Made by a program: the position numbers and the translations under genes
The notes under the pieces: generated by a model
What the model was told of the DNA's origin: nothing
Database searches by the model: none
Seen by the model: the letters and a program-made list of their open reading frames with translations, nothing else
Shown: positions 1-5,442 of the stretch, piece after piece
Numbering within the stretch: the stretch's first letter is position 1
How the letters are laid out: each line of letters starts with the position of its first letter
Assembly: GCA_024639035.1 (NCBI GenBank)
Contig: JAHEJE010000201.1
Span: 1 to 5,482, forward strand
Length of the DNA: 5,482 nucleotides
Origin: Alphaproteobacteria bacterium
GTDB taxonomy: Bacteria; Pseudomonadota; Alphaproteobacteria; Rhizobiales; Aestuariivirgaceae
Direction of reading: 5' to 3'

Positions 1-223
1 GAGCATGGTGACGTCCAGGAGGCGCGGAAATCCGGCCTGCGGTGGGCCAAATTCGCCCATCTGGTGCGTTGCAGCGCTTGCCCGATGCACCGCATCGCGC
101 TGCGCACCGCGCCTGCCATATAAACGAATTTGGCTCCATCAAGTGATCCCGTATGATCGAAAAGTGCTCTAGAGCTTGCGACGGGCGCCGGTGAAGACAA
201 CCGCTGAAGGCTGCAGCATCACG
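1..223. other. Non-coding stretch downstream of ctrA
   Basis: No ORF here has both a plausible start signal and recognisable protein content. The forward frame entering from the left edge stops at 121-123 after 40 codons of unrecognised, Cys/Arg-rich sequence. On the minus strand an ATG at 60-58 opens a frame that leaves the window after 20 codons (it begins MGEFGPPQAGF). It has no clear Shine-Dalgarno, so it is only a weak candidate for the start of a leftward gene. Apart from the palindrome at 166-175, nothing else stands out. Confidence 0.4.
134..175. repeat. Possible dispersed intergenic repeat with GCTCTAGAGC palindrome
   Basis: Bases 166-175 form a perfect 10-base palindrome, GCTCTAGAGC. 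It sits next to an A-rich stretch and a degenerate inverted pair (ATCA at 138-141, TGAT at 154-157). The mix of a CTCTAGAG end with ATCAAG/TGATCGAAAA elements resembles short intergenic repeats that I recall from Hyphomicrobiales genomes. That family assignment is from memory and unchecked. The palindrome itself is seen directly; only one copy lies in this window. Confidence 0.35.
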
Positions 224-249
224 AAAAAACCCCGGCCAGACGGCCGGGG
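224..249 (-). terminator. Rho-independent terminator of ctrA
   Basis: Read on the minus strand, GGCCGGGG and CCCCGGCC arms (8 bp, perfect, all G/C, plus-strand positions 230-237 and 242-249) enclose a 4-base loop. Six T residues follow directly (A-run 224-229 on the plus strand). The hairpin starts 30 bases past the ctrA stop, and its T-tract is on the correct side for leftward transcription. This is a textbook intrinsic terminator and suggests ctrA transcription ends here. Confidence 0.9.
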
Positions 250-279
250 CTTCGGGTTCCCACTCCCAACGTAAGAGGG

Positions 280-984
280 TCAGGCGCTCTCGCGCATTTC
301 GTTGTCGTTGTCCATTTCCCGCAGCACATAGCCACGGCCCCAGACGGTTTCGATGAAATTCTTGCCGCCGGCGGCGCTGGCCAGTTTCTTGCGCAGCTTG
401 CAGATGAAGACATCGATGATCTTCAGTTCCGGCTCGTCCATGCCGCCATAGAGATGGTTCAGGAACATCTCCTTGGTCAGCGTCGTGCCCTTGCGCAGGC
501 TCAAGAGCTCGAGCATCTGGTATTCCTTGCCGGTCAGATGAACGCGCTGGCCGCCGACCTCAACTGTCTTGGTGTCGAGGTTAACCTGCAATTCACCGGT
601 GGTGATGATCGACTGGGCGTGGCCCTTCGAGCGACGCACGACAGCCTGGATGCGGGCCACCAATTCGTCCTTGTGGAACGGCTTGGTCATGTAGTCATCG
701 GCCCCGAAGCCGAGGCCCTTGACCTTGTCTTCGATGCCGGCCAGGCCGGACAGGATCAGGATCGGCGTATTGATCTTGGAGACCCGAAGCGTCTTCAGGA
801 CCTCATAGCCACTCATATCGGGCAGATTGATATCGAGCAGAATGATATCGTAATCATAGAGTTTGCCGAGGTCCACGCCCTCTTCACCGAGATCGGTGGT
901 GTACACATTGAAGCCTTCCGATTTCAGCATCAGCTCGATGCTTTGGGCGGTGGCTGAATCATCTTCGATGAGAAGAACCCTCAT
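280..984 (-). CDS. ctrA: Cell-cycle response regulator transcription factor CtrA
   Basis: This is a 234-residue OmpR-type response regulator. The receiver domain (about 1-118) has the acidic pocket D8/D9, phospho-acceptor D51 (in LLDINLPDMSGY), S79 and K101. The winged-helix DNA-binding domain (about 125-225) carries the CtrA signature TGKEYQMLELLSLRKGTTLT, T170 (the position altered in the Caulobacter ctrA401 allele), and a KIIDVFICKLRKKL recognition region. From memory the protein is very close to Caulobacter CtrA, including the MRVLLIEDDSATAQ start. In the family, CtrA is phosphorylated through CckA-ChpT and binds TTAA-N7-TTAA to control replication initiation, division, flagellar and DNA-methylation genes. 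The ATG has AAGGGG six bases upstream. The gene ends at a strong terminator and is divergent from fliJ. The tail after Y219 differs from Caulobacter and ends RESA rather than two alanines. Confidence 0.97.
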   Translation of the reverse strand: MRVLLIEDDSATAQSIELMLKSEGFNVYTTDLGEEGVDLGKLYDYDIILLDINLPDMSGYEVLKTLRVSKINTPILILSGLAGIEDKVKGLGFGADDYMTKPFHKDELVARIQAVVRRSKGHAQSIITTGELQVNLDTKTVEVGGQRVHLTGKEYQMLELLSLRKGTTLTKEMFLNHLYGGMDEPELKIIDVFICKLRKKLASAAGGKNFIETVWGRGYVLREMDNDNEMRESA

Positions 985-990
985 AAGTAT

Positions 991-996
991 CCCCTT
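991..996 (-). promoter_or_regulatory. Ribosome binding site of ctrA
   Basis: On the minus strand AAGGGG lies six bases before the ctrA ATG. It supports this start together with the conserved MRVLLIEDD N-terminus. Confidence 0.6.
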
Positions 997-1054
997 TAGG
1001 ACCTGCTAGATTTCCGCAGATGCTGCTGAAACCGGGAACTCAGCGGTAACGGCA

Positions 1055-1071
1055 GGCTAACTATCGATTAA
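1055..1071 (-). promoter_or_regulatory. CtrA-box-like site 1 (proximal)
   Basis: On the minus strand the sequence reads TTAA-TCGATAG-TTAGCC. This matches the CtrA consensus TTAA-N7-TTAACC at every half-site base but one, with exact 7-base spacing. It lies 71-87 bases upstream of the ctrA start codon, where it could act on a ctrA promoter. The match is seen directly; binding is inferred from the known CtrA consensus and from ctrA autoregulation in relatives. Confidence 0.6.
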
Positions 1072-1098
1072 CACTGATGGCAAGGATAAGCCGGCAAA

Positions 1099-1115
1099 GG
1101 TTAACAAAACCTAAT
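1099..1115 (-). promoter_or_regulatory. CtrA-box-like site 2
   Basis: On the minus strand this reads ATTA-GGTTTTG-TTAACC. The TTAACC half is perfect and the left half has two mismatches at 7-base spacing; with 6-base spacing the left half is TTAG. It is a half-site-strength candidate with the same orientation as its neighbours, 115-131 bases upstream of ctrA. Confidence 0.45.
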
Positions 1116-1242
1116 TTTCGCAACAAACTTAACGCTTTCCGTCAAACCCCGGAACCTCGATGACAATCGGGCGCGCGGGCGGAGACGCAAAATGTACCTG
1201 CATCCCAAAGGTCGGAGGTGTATTTACCAACTTTCAATAGTC

Positions 1243-1259
1243 GGTTTACCTGACCTTAA
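1243..1259 (-). promoter_or_regulatory. CtrA-box-like site 3 (distal)
   Basis: On the minus strand this reads TTAA-GGTCAGG-TAAACC. It has an exact 7-base spacer, a perfect left half and one mismatch in the right half. It lies 259-275 bases upstream of ctrA and about 165 bases upstream of the fliJ start, just before the promoter-like sequence facing fliJ. It could therefore serve either gene. Confidence 0.45.
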
Positions 1260-1275
1260 GTCCGTTCGTTCATCA

Positions 1276-1304
1276 TTGCGGACAGCCTGAACCGCACGCT
1301 ATGT
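1276..1304 (+). promoter_or_regulatory. Candidate promoter facing fliJ
   Basis: TTGCGG (1276-1281) and CTATGT (1299-1304) are separated by 17 bases. The -10 candidate differs by one base from the alphaproteobacterial housekeeping form CTATAT, but the -35 matches only TTG and the spacing is one base longer than the usual alphaproteobacterial arrangement. If it is real, transcription would start near 1310, leaving a leader of about 115 bases before fliJ. This is a pattern match only. Confidence 0.3.
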
Positions 1305-1309
1305 GATTC
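1305..1309. promoter_or_regulatory. GANTC (CcrM-type) methylation site
   Basis: GATTC here is the only GANTC in the whole 985-1424 control region. It directly follows the -10-like CTATGT of the fliJ-facing candidate promoter. In alphaproteobacteria the CcrM enzyme methylates GANTC, and in Caulobacter the methylation state of such a site tunes one ctrA promoter. A regulatory role here is inference. Confidence 0.4.
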
Positions 1310-1343
1310 GGTCGGGCGAGAAAAGAAAATGACGTCCCACACC

Positions 1344-1362
1344 TGCACTTAAGCCAAGTGCA
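1344..1362 (+). other. Perfect 7-bp hairpin in the fliJ leader
   Basis: TGCACTT (1344-1350) and AAGTGCA (1356-1362) are exact inverse complements around the loop AAGCC. No T-tract follows, so it is not an intrinsic terminator. It ends 15 bases before the GGAGG at 1378-1382, so it may be an RNA element in the leader or an operator. Function unknown. Confidence 0.45.
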
Positions 1363-1390
1363 ATGCCGCGTCAGGCCGGAGGTCATGTGA

Positions 1391-1435
1391 GTGAGTAGCG
1401 TCGATGAGTATGGGGCACGGTCTTATGCGTTCTAA
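1391..1435 (+). CDS. Possible 14-codon leader ORF overlapping the fliJ start
   Basis: The strongest Shine-Dalgarno before fliJ, GGAGG at 1378-1382, stands eight bases before a GTG at 1391. That GTG opens a 14-codon frame (MSSVDEYGARSYAF) ending in TAA at 1433-1435, so its stop lies just past the fliJ ATG at 1425 in another frame. This would suit translational coupling: ribosomes ending the short ORF could restart at fliJ. The peptide resembles nothing I know. The same GGAGG is 21 bases from the ATG at 1404, too far for direct use, and also precedes an ATG-TGA start-stop pair at 1385-1390. It may instead be a chance frame. Confidence 0.25.
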   Translation: MSSVDEYGARSYAF

Positions 1436-1811
1436 AGACACAATGCTGAGGTTGCAGCGTTTCCGCCATGAGGAGAAACGCCAGCAGGTAGCGGACATCG
1501 AATTGATGATCGCCGACTTCAACCGCAAACTTGCCGAACTCGATCAGCAGATCGAGATGGAAGAAGAGCGTACCGGCGTCAGCGACCCGGCACACTACAG
1601 TTATTCCATGACCGCAAAGTCGATCCGCGGCCGGCGTGACAATCTGCAGAAATCGATCGGTGAGCTCGACACCCAGCTGAAGGATGCCGAGGCTCAGGCT
1701 GCCGAGGCCGAATCCGAGCTGCGCAAGGTCGAGCTTCTGGTCGAGAAGGAAGGCGGCCAGACGCTGCCGGACGTCAACGCGCCGGAAACCCCTGTGCACA
1801 TGGTGCGCTAG
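1425..1811 (+). CDS. fliJ: Flagellar export protein FliJ-like, coiled coil
   Basis: The 128-residue product is small, highly charged and almost all helical. It has two coiled-coil arms (about 8-50 and 66-108) around a turn containing GVSDPAHYSYS (51-61), then a Pro-rich tail. The layout and the start MRSKDTMLRLQRF match what I recall of rhizobial FliJ proteins encoded divergently from ctrA (typically beginning MKSRD). FliJ is a soluble component of the flagellar type III export apparatus; it works with the FliI ATPase and escorts chaperones at the cytoplasmic face. The start at 1425 is preferred because family similarity begins there, with a weak GGGG at 1412-1415. An in-frame ATG at 1404 would add seven unlike residues (MSMGHGL) and lacks a good RBS. 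It is not in a flagellar cluster within this window. Sequence conservation in FliJ is low, so the name rests mainly on architecture and context. Confidence 0.75.
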   Translation: MRSKDTMLRLQRFRHEEKRQQVADIELMIADFNRKLAELDQQIEMEEERTGVSDPAHYSYSMTAKSIRGRRDNLQKSIGELDTQLKDAEAQAAEAESELRKVELLVEKEGGQTLPDVNAPETPVHMVR

Positions 1812-1951
1812 ACGACTTGTAGGCCCTGGCCGGACCACGGTCTCACGGGGGTCGTTCATCCAGGCCTGCGGTGACGCGTTCACCCGGCTCCTGCGCCACC
1901 TGAATTTCACATCATTGCAATGGAATCGGCTACACTTCACCTGGCTGCGGC
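1812..1951 (+). other. Intergenic spacer between fliJ and the DUF2339 gene
   Basis: No terminator with a T-tract follows fliJ; only short G/C-rich inverted pairs occur (for example GGCC-CT-GGCC near 1823-1832). A GANTC site (GAATC, 1923-1927) lies 41 bases before the DUF2339 start. No good -35/-10 pair could be assigned, so whether the downstream gene is co-transcribed with fliJ or has its own promoter cannot be told. Confidence 0.4.
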
Positions 1952-1961
1952 AAGGAGAAGG
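1952..1961 (+). promoter_or_regulatory. Ribosome binding site of the DUF2339 gene
   Basis: AAGGAGAAGG lies 6-15 bases before the ATG at 1968. It favours that start over the upstream in-frame ATG at 1920, which would give an unlikely Arg-rich extension ahead of a hydrophobic N-terminus. Confidence 0.75.
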
Positions 1962-1967
1962 TGCGCC

Positions 1968-4730
1968 ATGCTCGAATTGCTCATCGGTCTGCTCGGTATC
2001 GGCCTCATCTTCGGGCCGCTTGTCCTTGCTATGGTTGCCCTGTCTCGGGTGTCCAGTATCACCTGGCGGCTGGACCGACTGGAGGCGCGCTACCGCGACC
2101 TCGACACGCGCCTCGGCCAACCGGTCCGTGCCAGCACGGCATCTCGCGAACCGCCGGCTGTCCCAGAAACCCGCGAGGCAGCGACCGCCCCTGCTGACCC
2201 GTTGCCTGGCGAGAGCAAGCAAGCCGAAGAAGCGCCCGATGACGTCGCAGCAATGGCCGAAACGGAGGCCCCACCCGAGCCGACCCAACCGCCCGAACCG
2301 GTTAAACCGTTTGAACCGGAGAAGAAATCCTTTGCCGGTCGGCTTGAAGAGGAGCTGACGTCGCGCTGGCTGGTCTGGCTTGGCGGCGTGGCGCTGGCGA
2401 TCGCCGGCTACTTCCTCATCCTTTATGTGGCCGAACACGGTCTGCTCGGACCGCGCGGACGGATCATCGCCGGAGTTGTGCTCGGCCTGGCGCTCGCTGC
2501 AGCGGGCGAGTATGTGCGGCGCCGGCCGCAGCAACGCGCCATTGCTTCGCTGAGGCCGGATTACGTGCCCCAGGCCCTCACCGCGGGTGGACTGGCAACA
2601 CTGTTCGGCAGTTTCTATGCCGCCCACGGTCTGTACGGTCTGATCGGGCCGCTGACCGCGTTCATCCTGCTTGCGATGGTGGCGATTGCCGCCTTCGCGC
2701 TGTCGGTATTGCATGGCGTCTTCGTCGCCGTACTTGGCCTGCTTGCCGGGTTCGCCACGCCGGCCCTGATTCCATCGGAAAGCCCGTCGGCGCTGGCGCT
2801 GTTCGGCTATCTGCTGATCGTCTCGGCGGCCTGCGCGGCCGTCATGTGGTATCGGCCATGGTGGTGGCTCGGGTTCGGCGCCATTGCCGGGTCCGCATTG
2901 TGGACCGGCTTGTGGCTTGCCGGACCTTTTCTGCCAGGCGACGAGAGCGTGCTGGCCGGCTACTGGATCGCGTTCGTCGGCATCCAGGTGTGGCATGCAG
3001 GACGGGCCAGTGACGACACATCGCCACCGATCTGGGCGGGTCTGCCGCCGCCGCACCGGGCGGACATGGCGGTGTGGGTCGCGGCCATTGCCGGTGCTCT
3101 GCTGATGGTGGCGCTCGGCCTGGTGTGCGGATTCTCGACGCCGTTTCTGATTTCGACAGCATTGCTGTCCGCTTTCCTCGCCGGATCGGCGGTCTGGCGT
3201 GACCGGTTCGACGGTCTTGCGATGCTCGCCGGGGTAATGATCCTGCTGGTGTTCGCCGCCTGGAGTGCCGGCAACGATCTTTCCGACTTGATCCTGCTGG
3301 CGCTGGGCTATGCCTATGTGCCGTCCGTTCTGGCCGGCGAACAGGAAGTGGCGCGGCTGTTCAACTGGGCGCTGGGGTTTGGGCTTGCATGGCTTGCCGG
3401 AACCTTCTGGCGGCTGAGAGCGGCGGCGCGGCCCTATGTCTGGGCGGCGATGGCGGCCAGCGTTCCCGTGTTGCTTCTGGCCGGGCTTTACGCGGCTATC
3501 CCGTACCATCTTTCAGACCGCCAGTGGGCGTTTGTCGCCCTCGCACTGTCCACGGCGCTGGTTGGCTGTGCGGCATGGCTGCGCCAGGGCGGGGACGATG
3601 ATGCGCTGGAACTGCCGGTCGGCATCATCGCCGTCGGCGTGGTCGCGGCGGTCTCGCTGGCGCTGGTGTTCGTTCTGAAAGAGGCCTGGCTCACGGTTGC
3701 ACTTGCAGCACAACTGCCGGCCATTGCCTGGATCATCGATCGGCTCGGCCTGCCGATGCTGCGCCGGGTTGCTCTGGTCATCGCCGCGGTGTCCATCGCC
3801 CGGCTGGCACTCAACCCGTTCCTGCTCGACTATGCGCGCACATCGCCAATCGCGGACCAGTGGGTGCTTTATGGCTATGGCCTGCCGCTGATCGCGTTCC
3901 ACGCTGCCTTCGTGATGTTCAGGAAATCCGCCGACGATTATCTGGTCTCGACGCTTGAAGGTGGCCGACTGTTGTTTCTGACACTGCTGATCTCGGCGGA
4001 AATCCGTGTCCTGTCCGCCGGTTCGCTGGACACGACCCGCTTCGAACTGCTCGAAGCGGGGCTTCATTCAAGCTCATGGCTGATCCTCAGCTGGAGCCGT
4101 TGGCGAGCTTTCGTCAAGGACCGGCGGCTCATTAACTGGTGGGCGGCGGCAATCCTCACCGCCCTGGGCACGGCGACGGCATTGCTTCTATCGCTGCTGT
4201 TACTGGGCCCGCTGTTGTGGAGCGTCCGGGTCGGCCCATGGCCAATCGCAAATACGCTGGCGCCAGCCTATCTGATCCCGTCGGTGATGATCGGTGCAAT
4301 CGTTTGGCAGGCGCGTGAGCTGCTGCACAAGTTCGTCCGCGGGGTGCTCAGCGCCGCCTGCTTCGTGCTCGGCTGGGCGTGGCTGACCTTCGAAACCCGC
4401 CATGCCTTCCAGGGGTCCTGGATGCGGCCCGATATCGGCGATGCGGAGTCCTACGCCTATTCCGCGGTCTGGCTGGCGGCAGCGTTCGGCATTCTGTTCG
4501 CGGCGATCTTCTTGCGCCGGGCGGAGCTGCGCTATGCCTCTCTGGCGCTGATCGTCGTTGCCGTGCTCAAGGTGTTTCTCGTCGACATGGACGATCTGGA
4601 GGGGCTTTACCGGGTTGCCTCGTTCCTCGGACTTGGCCTCAGTCTGGTCGGCATCGGCTTCATCTACCAGCGCTTCGTGTTTGCCGGCCAGGGCGGTGAG
4701 AGCCCCGAAAACGGCGAAGTTAAAGCGTGA
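1968..4730 (+). CDS. DUF2339 family large multi-spanning membrane protein
   Basis: The 920-residue product begins with a hydrophobic helix (2-26), then a short amphipathic/coiled segment (about 33-49). Next comes a Pro/Glu/Ala-rich linker (50-121) with an EP-x-PEP-x-EP run near 104-117. From residue 128 to the end it is almost wholly hydrophobic, with perhaps twenty or more membrane segments. DUF2339 hallmarks are plain: EEELTSRWLVWLGGVALAIAG (128-148), YVAEHGLLGPRGRIIAG (153-169), a GE-x-x-RRR turn (180-186), and YVPQALTAGGLATLFGSFYAAHGLYGL (199-225). The C-terminus is a short polar tail. The family is annotated only as predicted membrane protein; no reaction or partner is established to my knowledge. 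It would sit in the inner membrane, with the linker on one face. It follows fliJ on the same strand and overlaps the next gene tail to tail. The reading frame is intact. Confidence 0.88.
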   Translation: MLELLIGLLGIGLIFGPLVLAMVALSRVSSITWRLDRLEARYRDLDTRLGQPVRASTASREPPAVPETREAATAPADPLPGESKQAEEAPDDVAAMAETEAPPEPTQPPEPVKPFEPEKKSFAGRLEEELTSRWLVWLGGVALAIAGYFLILYVAEHGLLGPRGRIIAGVVLGLALAAAGEYVRRRPQQRAIASLRPDYVPQALTAGGLATLFGSFYAAHGLYGLIGPLTAFILLAMVAIAAFALSVLHGVFVAVLGLLAGFATPALIPSESPSALALFGYLLIVSAACAAVMWYRPWWWLGFGAIAGSALWTGLWLAGPFLPGDESVLAGYWIAFVGIQVWHAGRASDDTSPPIWAGLPPPHRADMAVWVAAIAGALLMVALGLVCGFSTPFLISTALLSAFLAGSAVWRDRFDGLAMLAGVMILLVFAAWSAGNDLSDLILLALGYAYVPSVLAGEQEVARLFNWALGFGLAWLAGTFWRLRAAARPYVWAAMAASVPVLLLAGLYAAIPYHLSDRQWAFVALALSTALVGCAAWLRQGGDDDALELPVGIIAVGVVAAVSLALVFVLKEAWLTVALAAQLPAIAWIIDRLGLPMLRRVALVIAAVSIARLALNPFLLDYARTSPIADQWVLYGYGLPLIAFHAAFVMFRKSADDYLVSTLEGGRLLFLTLLISAEIRVLSAGSLDTTRFELLEAGLHSSSWLILSWSRWRAFVKDRRLINWWAAAILTALGTATALLLSLLLLGPLLWSVRVGPWPIANTLAPAYLIPSVMIGAIVWQARELLHKFVRGVLSAACFVLGWAWLTFETRHAFQGSWMRPDIGDAESYAYSAVWLAAAFGILFAAIFLRRAELRYASLALIVVAVLKVFLVDMDDLEGLYRVASFLGLGLSLVGIGFIYQRFVFAGQGGESPENGEVKA

Positions 4731-5442
4731 ACGCCTTCAGCTCCGCGTAGAGCGGCCGCGCCTGGTCGGCGATGCGCCGAAGGGCATCGGGCAGCGCGAT
4801 CTCGGCGGCCTCAGGCGGGGTCTGGAATCCCGTCGACTGCCACACCGCGTTGTACCAGTGCGGTGCCCAGGCGCCATCGAAGGGCTTGGGACCTGCCGGC
4901 CACGACAGCATCGCTGCATCGAAGGCAATGCCGATGTTTTCGCACAGCGCCGACAAGGTGGCGTGCGGATCGGCAAGGATATCATCGGCATCGACAACCG
5001 GCGGCGGTGTGCCGAGGCGATCGGCCGTTGCCCGAAAGATCTCCGCCTGCTCGAGGAAGCCGATGTCGCGCAACTCAACCTCGTCGCGCTTGCGGGCATA
5101 ACTGGCCAGAACCCGCTCCGGCGACCGGATCAGGAAGGCGTTGGTAACATCCTCCATCCAGCCGCGGTCGTATCCCGGCAGCATGTGGTGGGTCATGTGC
5201 TTTTGATAGAAGACCGGCACAGGCTCTTCCGGCCCCGCACGGCAGCGCTCGACCACTTGGCCGTAATCCGCGATACCCGCACTGATCACCGCCGAATTCA
5301 TCGGGTGCTCGATGCCGGCGTTGGCCAGATAAAAGGCATAGAACGGTTCGTCCCAGACCGTGCAATCGGCCCGGCTGGCGAAGGAATACATCATCGCCGT
5401 TGAGATGTTGCGTGGGCCCGACCACATGGCGATGCGGATCAT
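4720..5442 (-). CDS. Sulfotransferase-like P-loop family protein
   Basis: The 240-residue protein has a sulfotransferase-type nucleotide-binding start: MIRIAMWSGPRNISTAMM, where WSGPRNIST (7-15) corresponds to the 5'-phosphosulfate-binding loop. NAFLIRSPERVLASYARKR (101-119) resembles the 3'-phosphate-binding segment with R106 and S114. DEPFYAFYL (31-39), after the first helix, is also typical of a bacterial subgroup of short sulfotransferase-like proteins, some of which I recall being labelled branched-chain aminotransferase-like or HAD-like in databases. Sulfotransferases move sulfate from PAPS to a hydroxyl or amine; the acceptor cannot be told, and activity in this subgroup is unproven. 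No signal peptide or membrane segment is seen, so it is probably cytoplasmic. The start is supported by an ATGA overlap with the preceding leftward gene, which suggests translational coupling. The stop overlaps the DUF2339 gene by 11 bases, convergently. Confidence 0.75.
   Translation of the reverse strand: MIRIAMWSGPRNISTAMMYSFASRADCTVWDEPFYAFYLANAGIEHPMNSAVISAGIADYGQVVERCRAGPEEPVPVFYQKHMTHHMLPGYDRGWMEDVTNAFLIRSPERVLASYARKRDEVELRDIGFLEQAEIFRATADRLGTPPPVVDADDILADPHATLSALCENIGIAFDAAMLSWPAGPKPFDGAWAPHWYNAVWQSTGFQTPPEAAEIALPDALRRIADQARPLYAELKAFTL

Larger units (their letters stand above)
985..1403. promoter_or_regulatory. Divergent ctrA-fliJ control region
   Basis: About 420 bases separate the ctrA start from the fliJ start region, with no convincing gene. 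The part near 1050-1135 is visibly richer in A/T than the flanking genes and holds several TTAA tetramers (1068, 1101, 1129); another lies at 1256 and one at 1349 within the hairpin. The region contains three CtrA-box-like elements, one GANTC site, a promoter-like sequence toward fliJ and a hairpin, each listed separately. No ctrA -35/-10 pair could be assigned with confidence. The length and A/T-rich content fit a promoter region with several inputs, as known for ctrA in Caulobacter and rhizobia. Confidence 0.7.

Noticed and set aside
1..60. Start of a leftward gene (minus-strand ATG at 60-58)
   Set aside because: There are only 20 codons in the window, no clear Shine-Dalgarno and no recognisable protein; sequence to the left would be needed to decide.
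454..957. 167-codon plus-strand frame opposite ctrA
   Set aside because: It lies entirely antisense to ctrA, whose protein is unmistakable, and shows no family features of its own.
1084..1092. DnaA-box-like TTATCC on the minus strand upstream of ctrA
   Set aside because: It matches only 6 of 9 bases of TTATCCACA, with no second copy nearby.
1160..1240. 26-codon ORF in the ctrA-fliJ gap
   Set aside because: It has a weak RBS and unremarkable composition, and lies in a region better explained as regulatory DNA; there is no support beyond the open frame.
1823..1857. GC-rich inverted repeats after fliJ as a terminator
   Set aside because: The stems are only 4-5 bp and no T-tract follows.
1920..1967. 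Upstream in-frame ATG for the DUF2339 gene
   Set aside because: It would put an Arg-rich extension before the hydrophobic first helix and ignore the strong AAGGAGAAGG before 1968.
1383..3509. 708-codon open frame on the minus strand opposite fliJ and the DUF2339 gene
   Set aside because: It runs antisense to two well-supported genes, is rich in Arg, Gln, Gly and Pro with no recognisable domain, and is typical of the shadow frame of GC-rich codon usage.
4558..5403. 281-codon plus-strand frame across the convergent junction
   Set aside because: It overlaps the 3' end of the DUF2339 gene in another frame and is antisense to the sulfotransferase-like gene; the Arg-rich composition marks a shadow.
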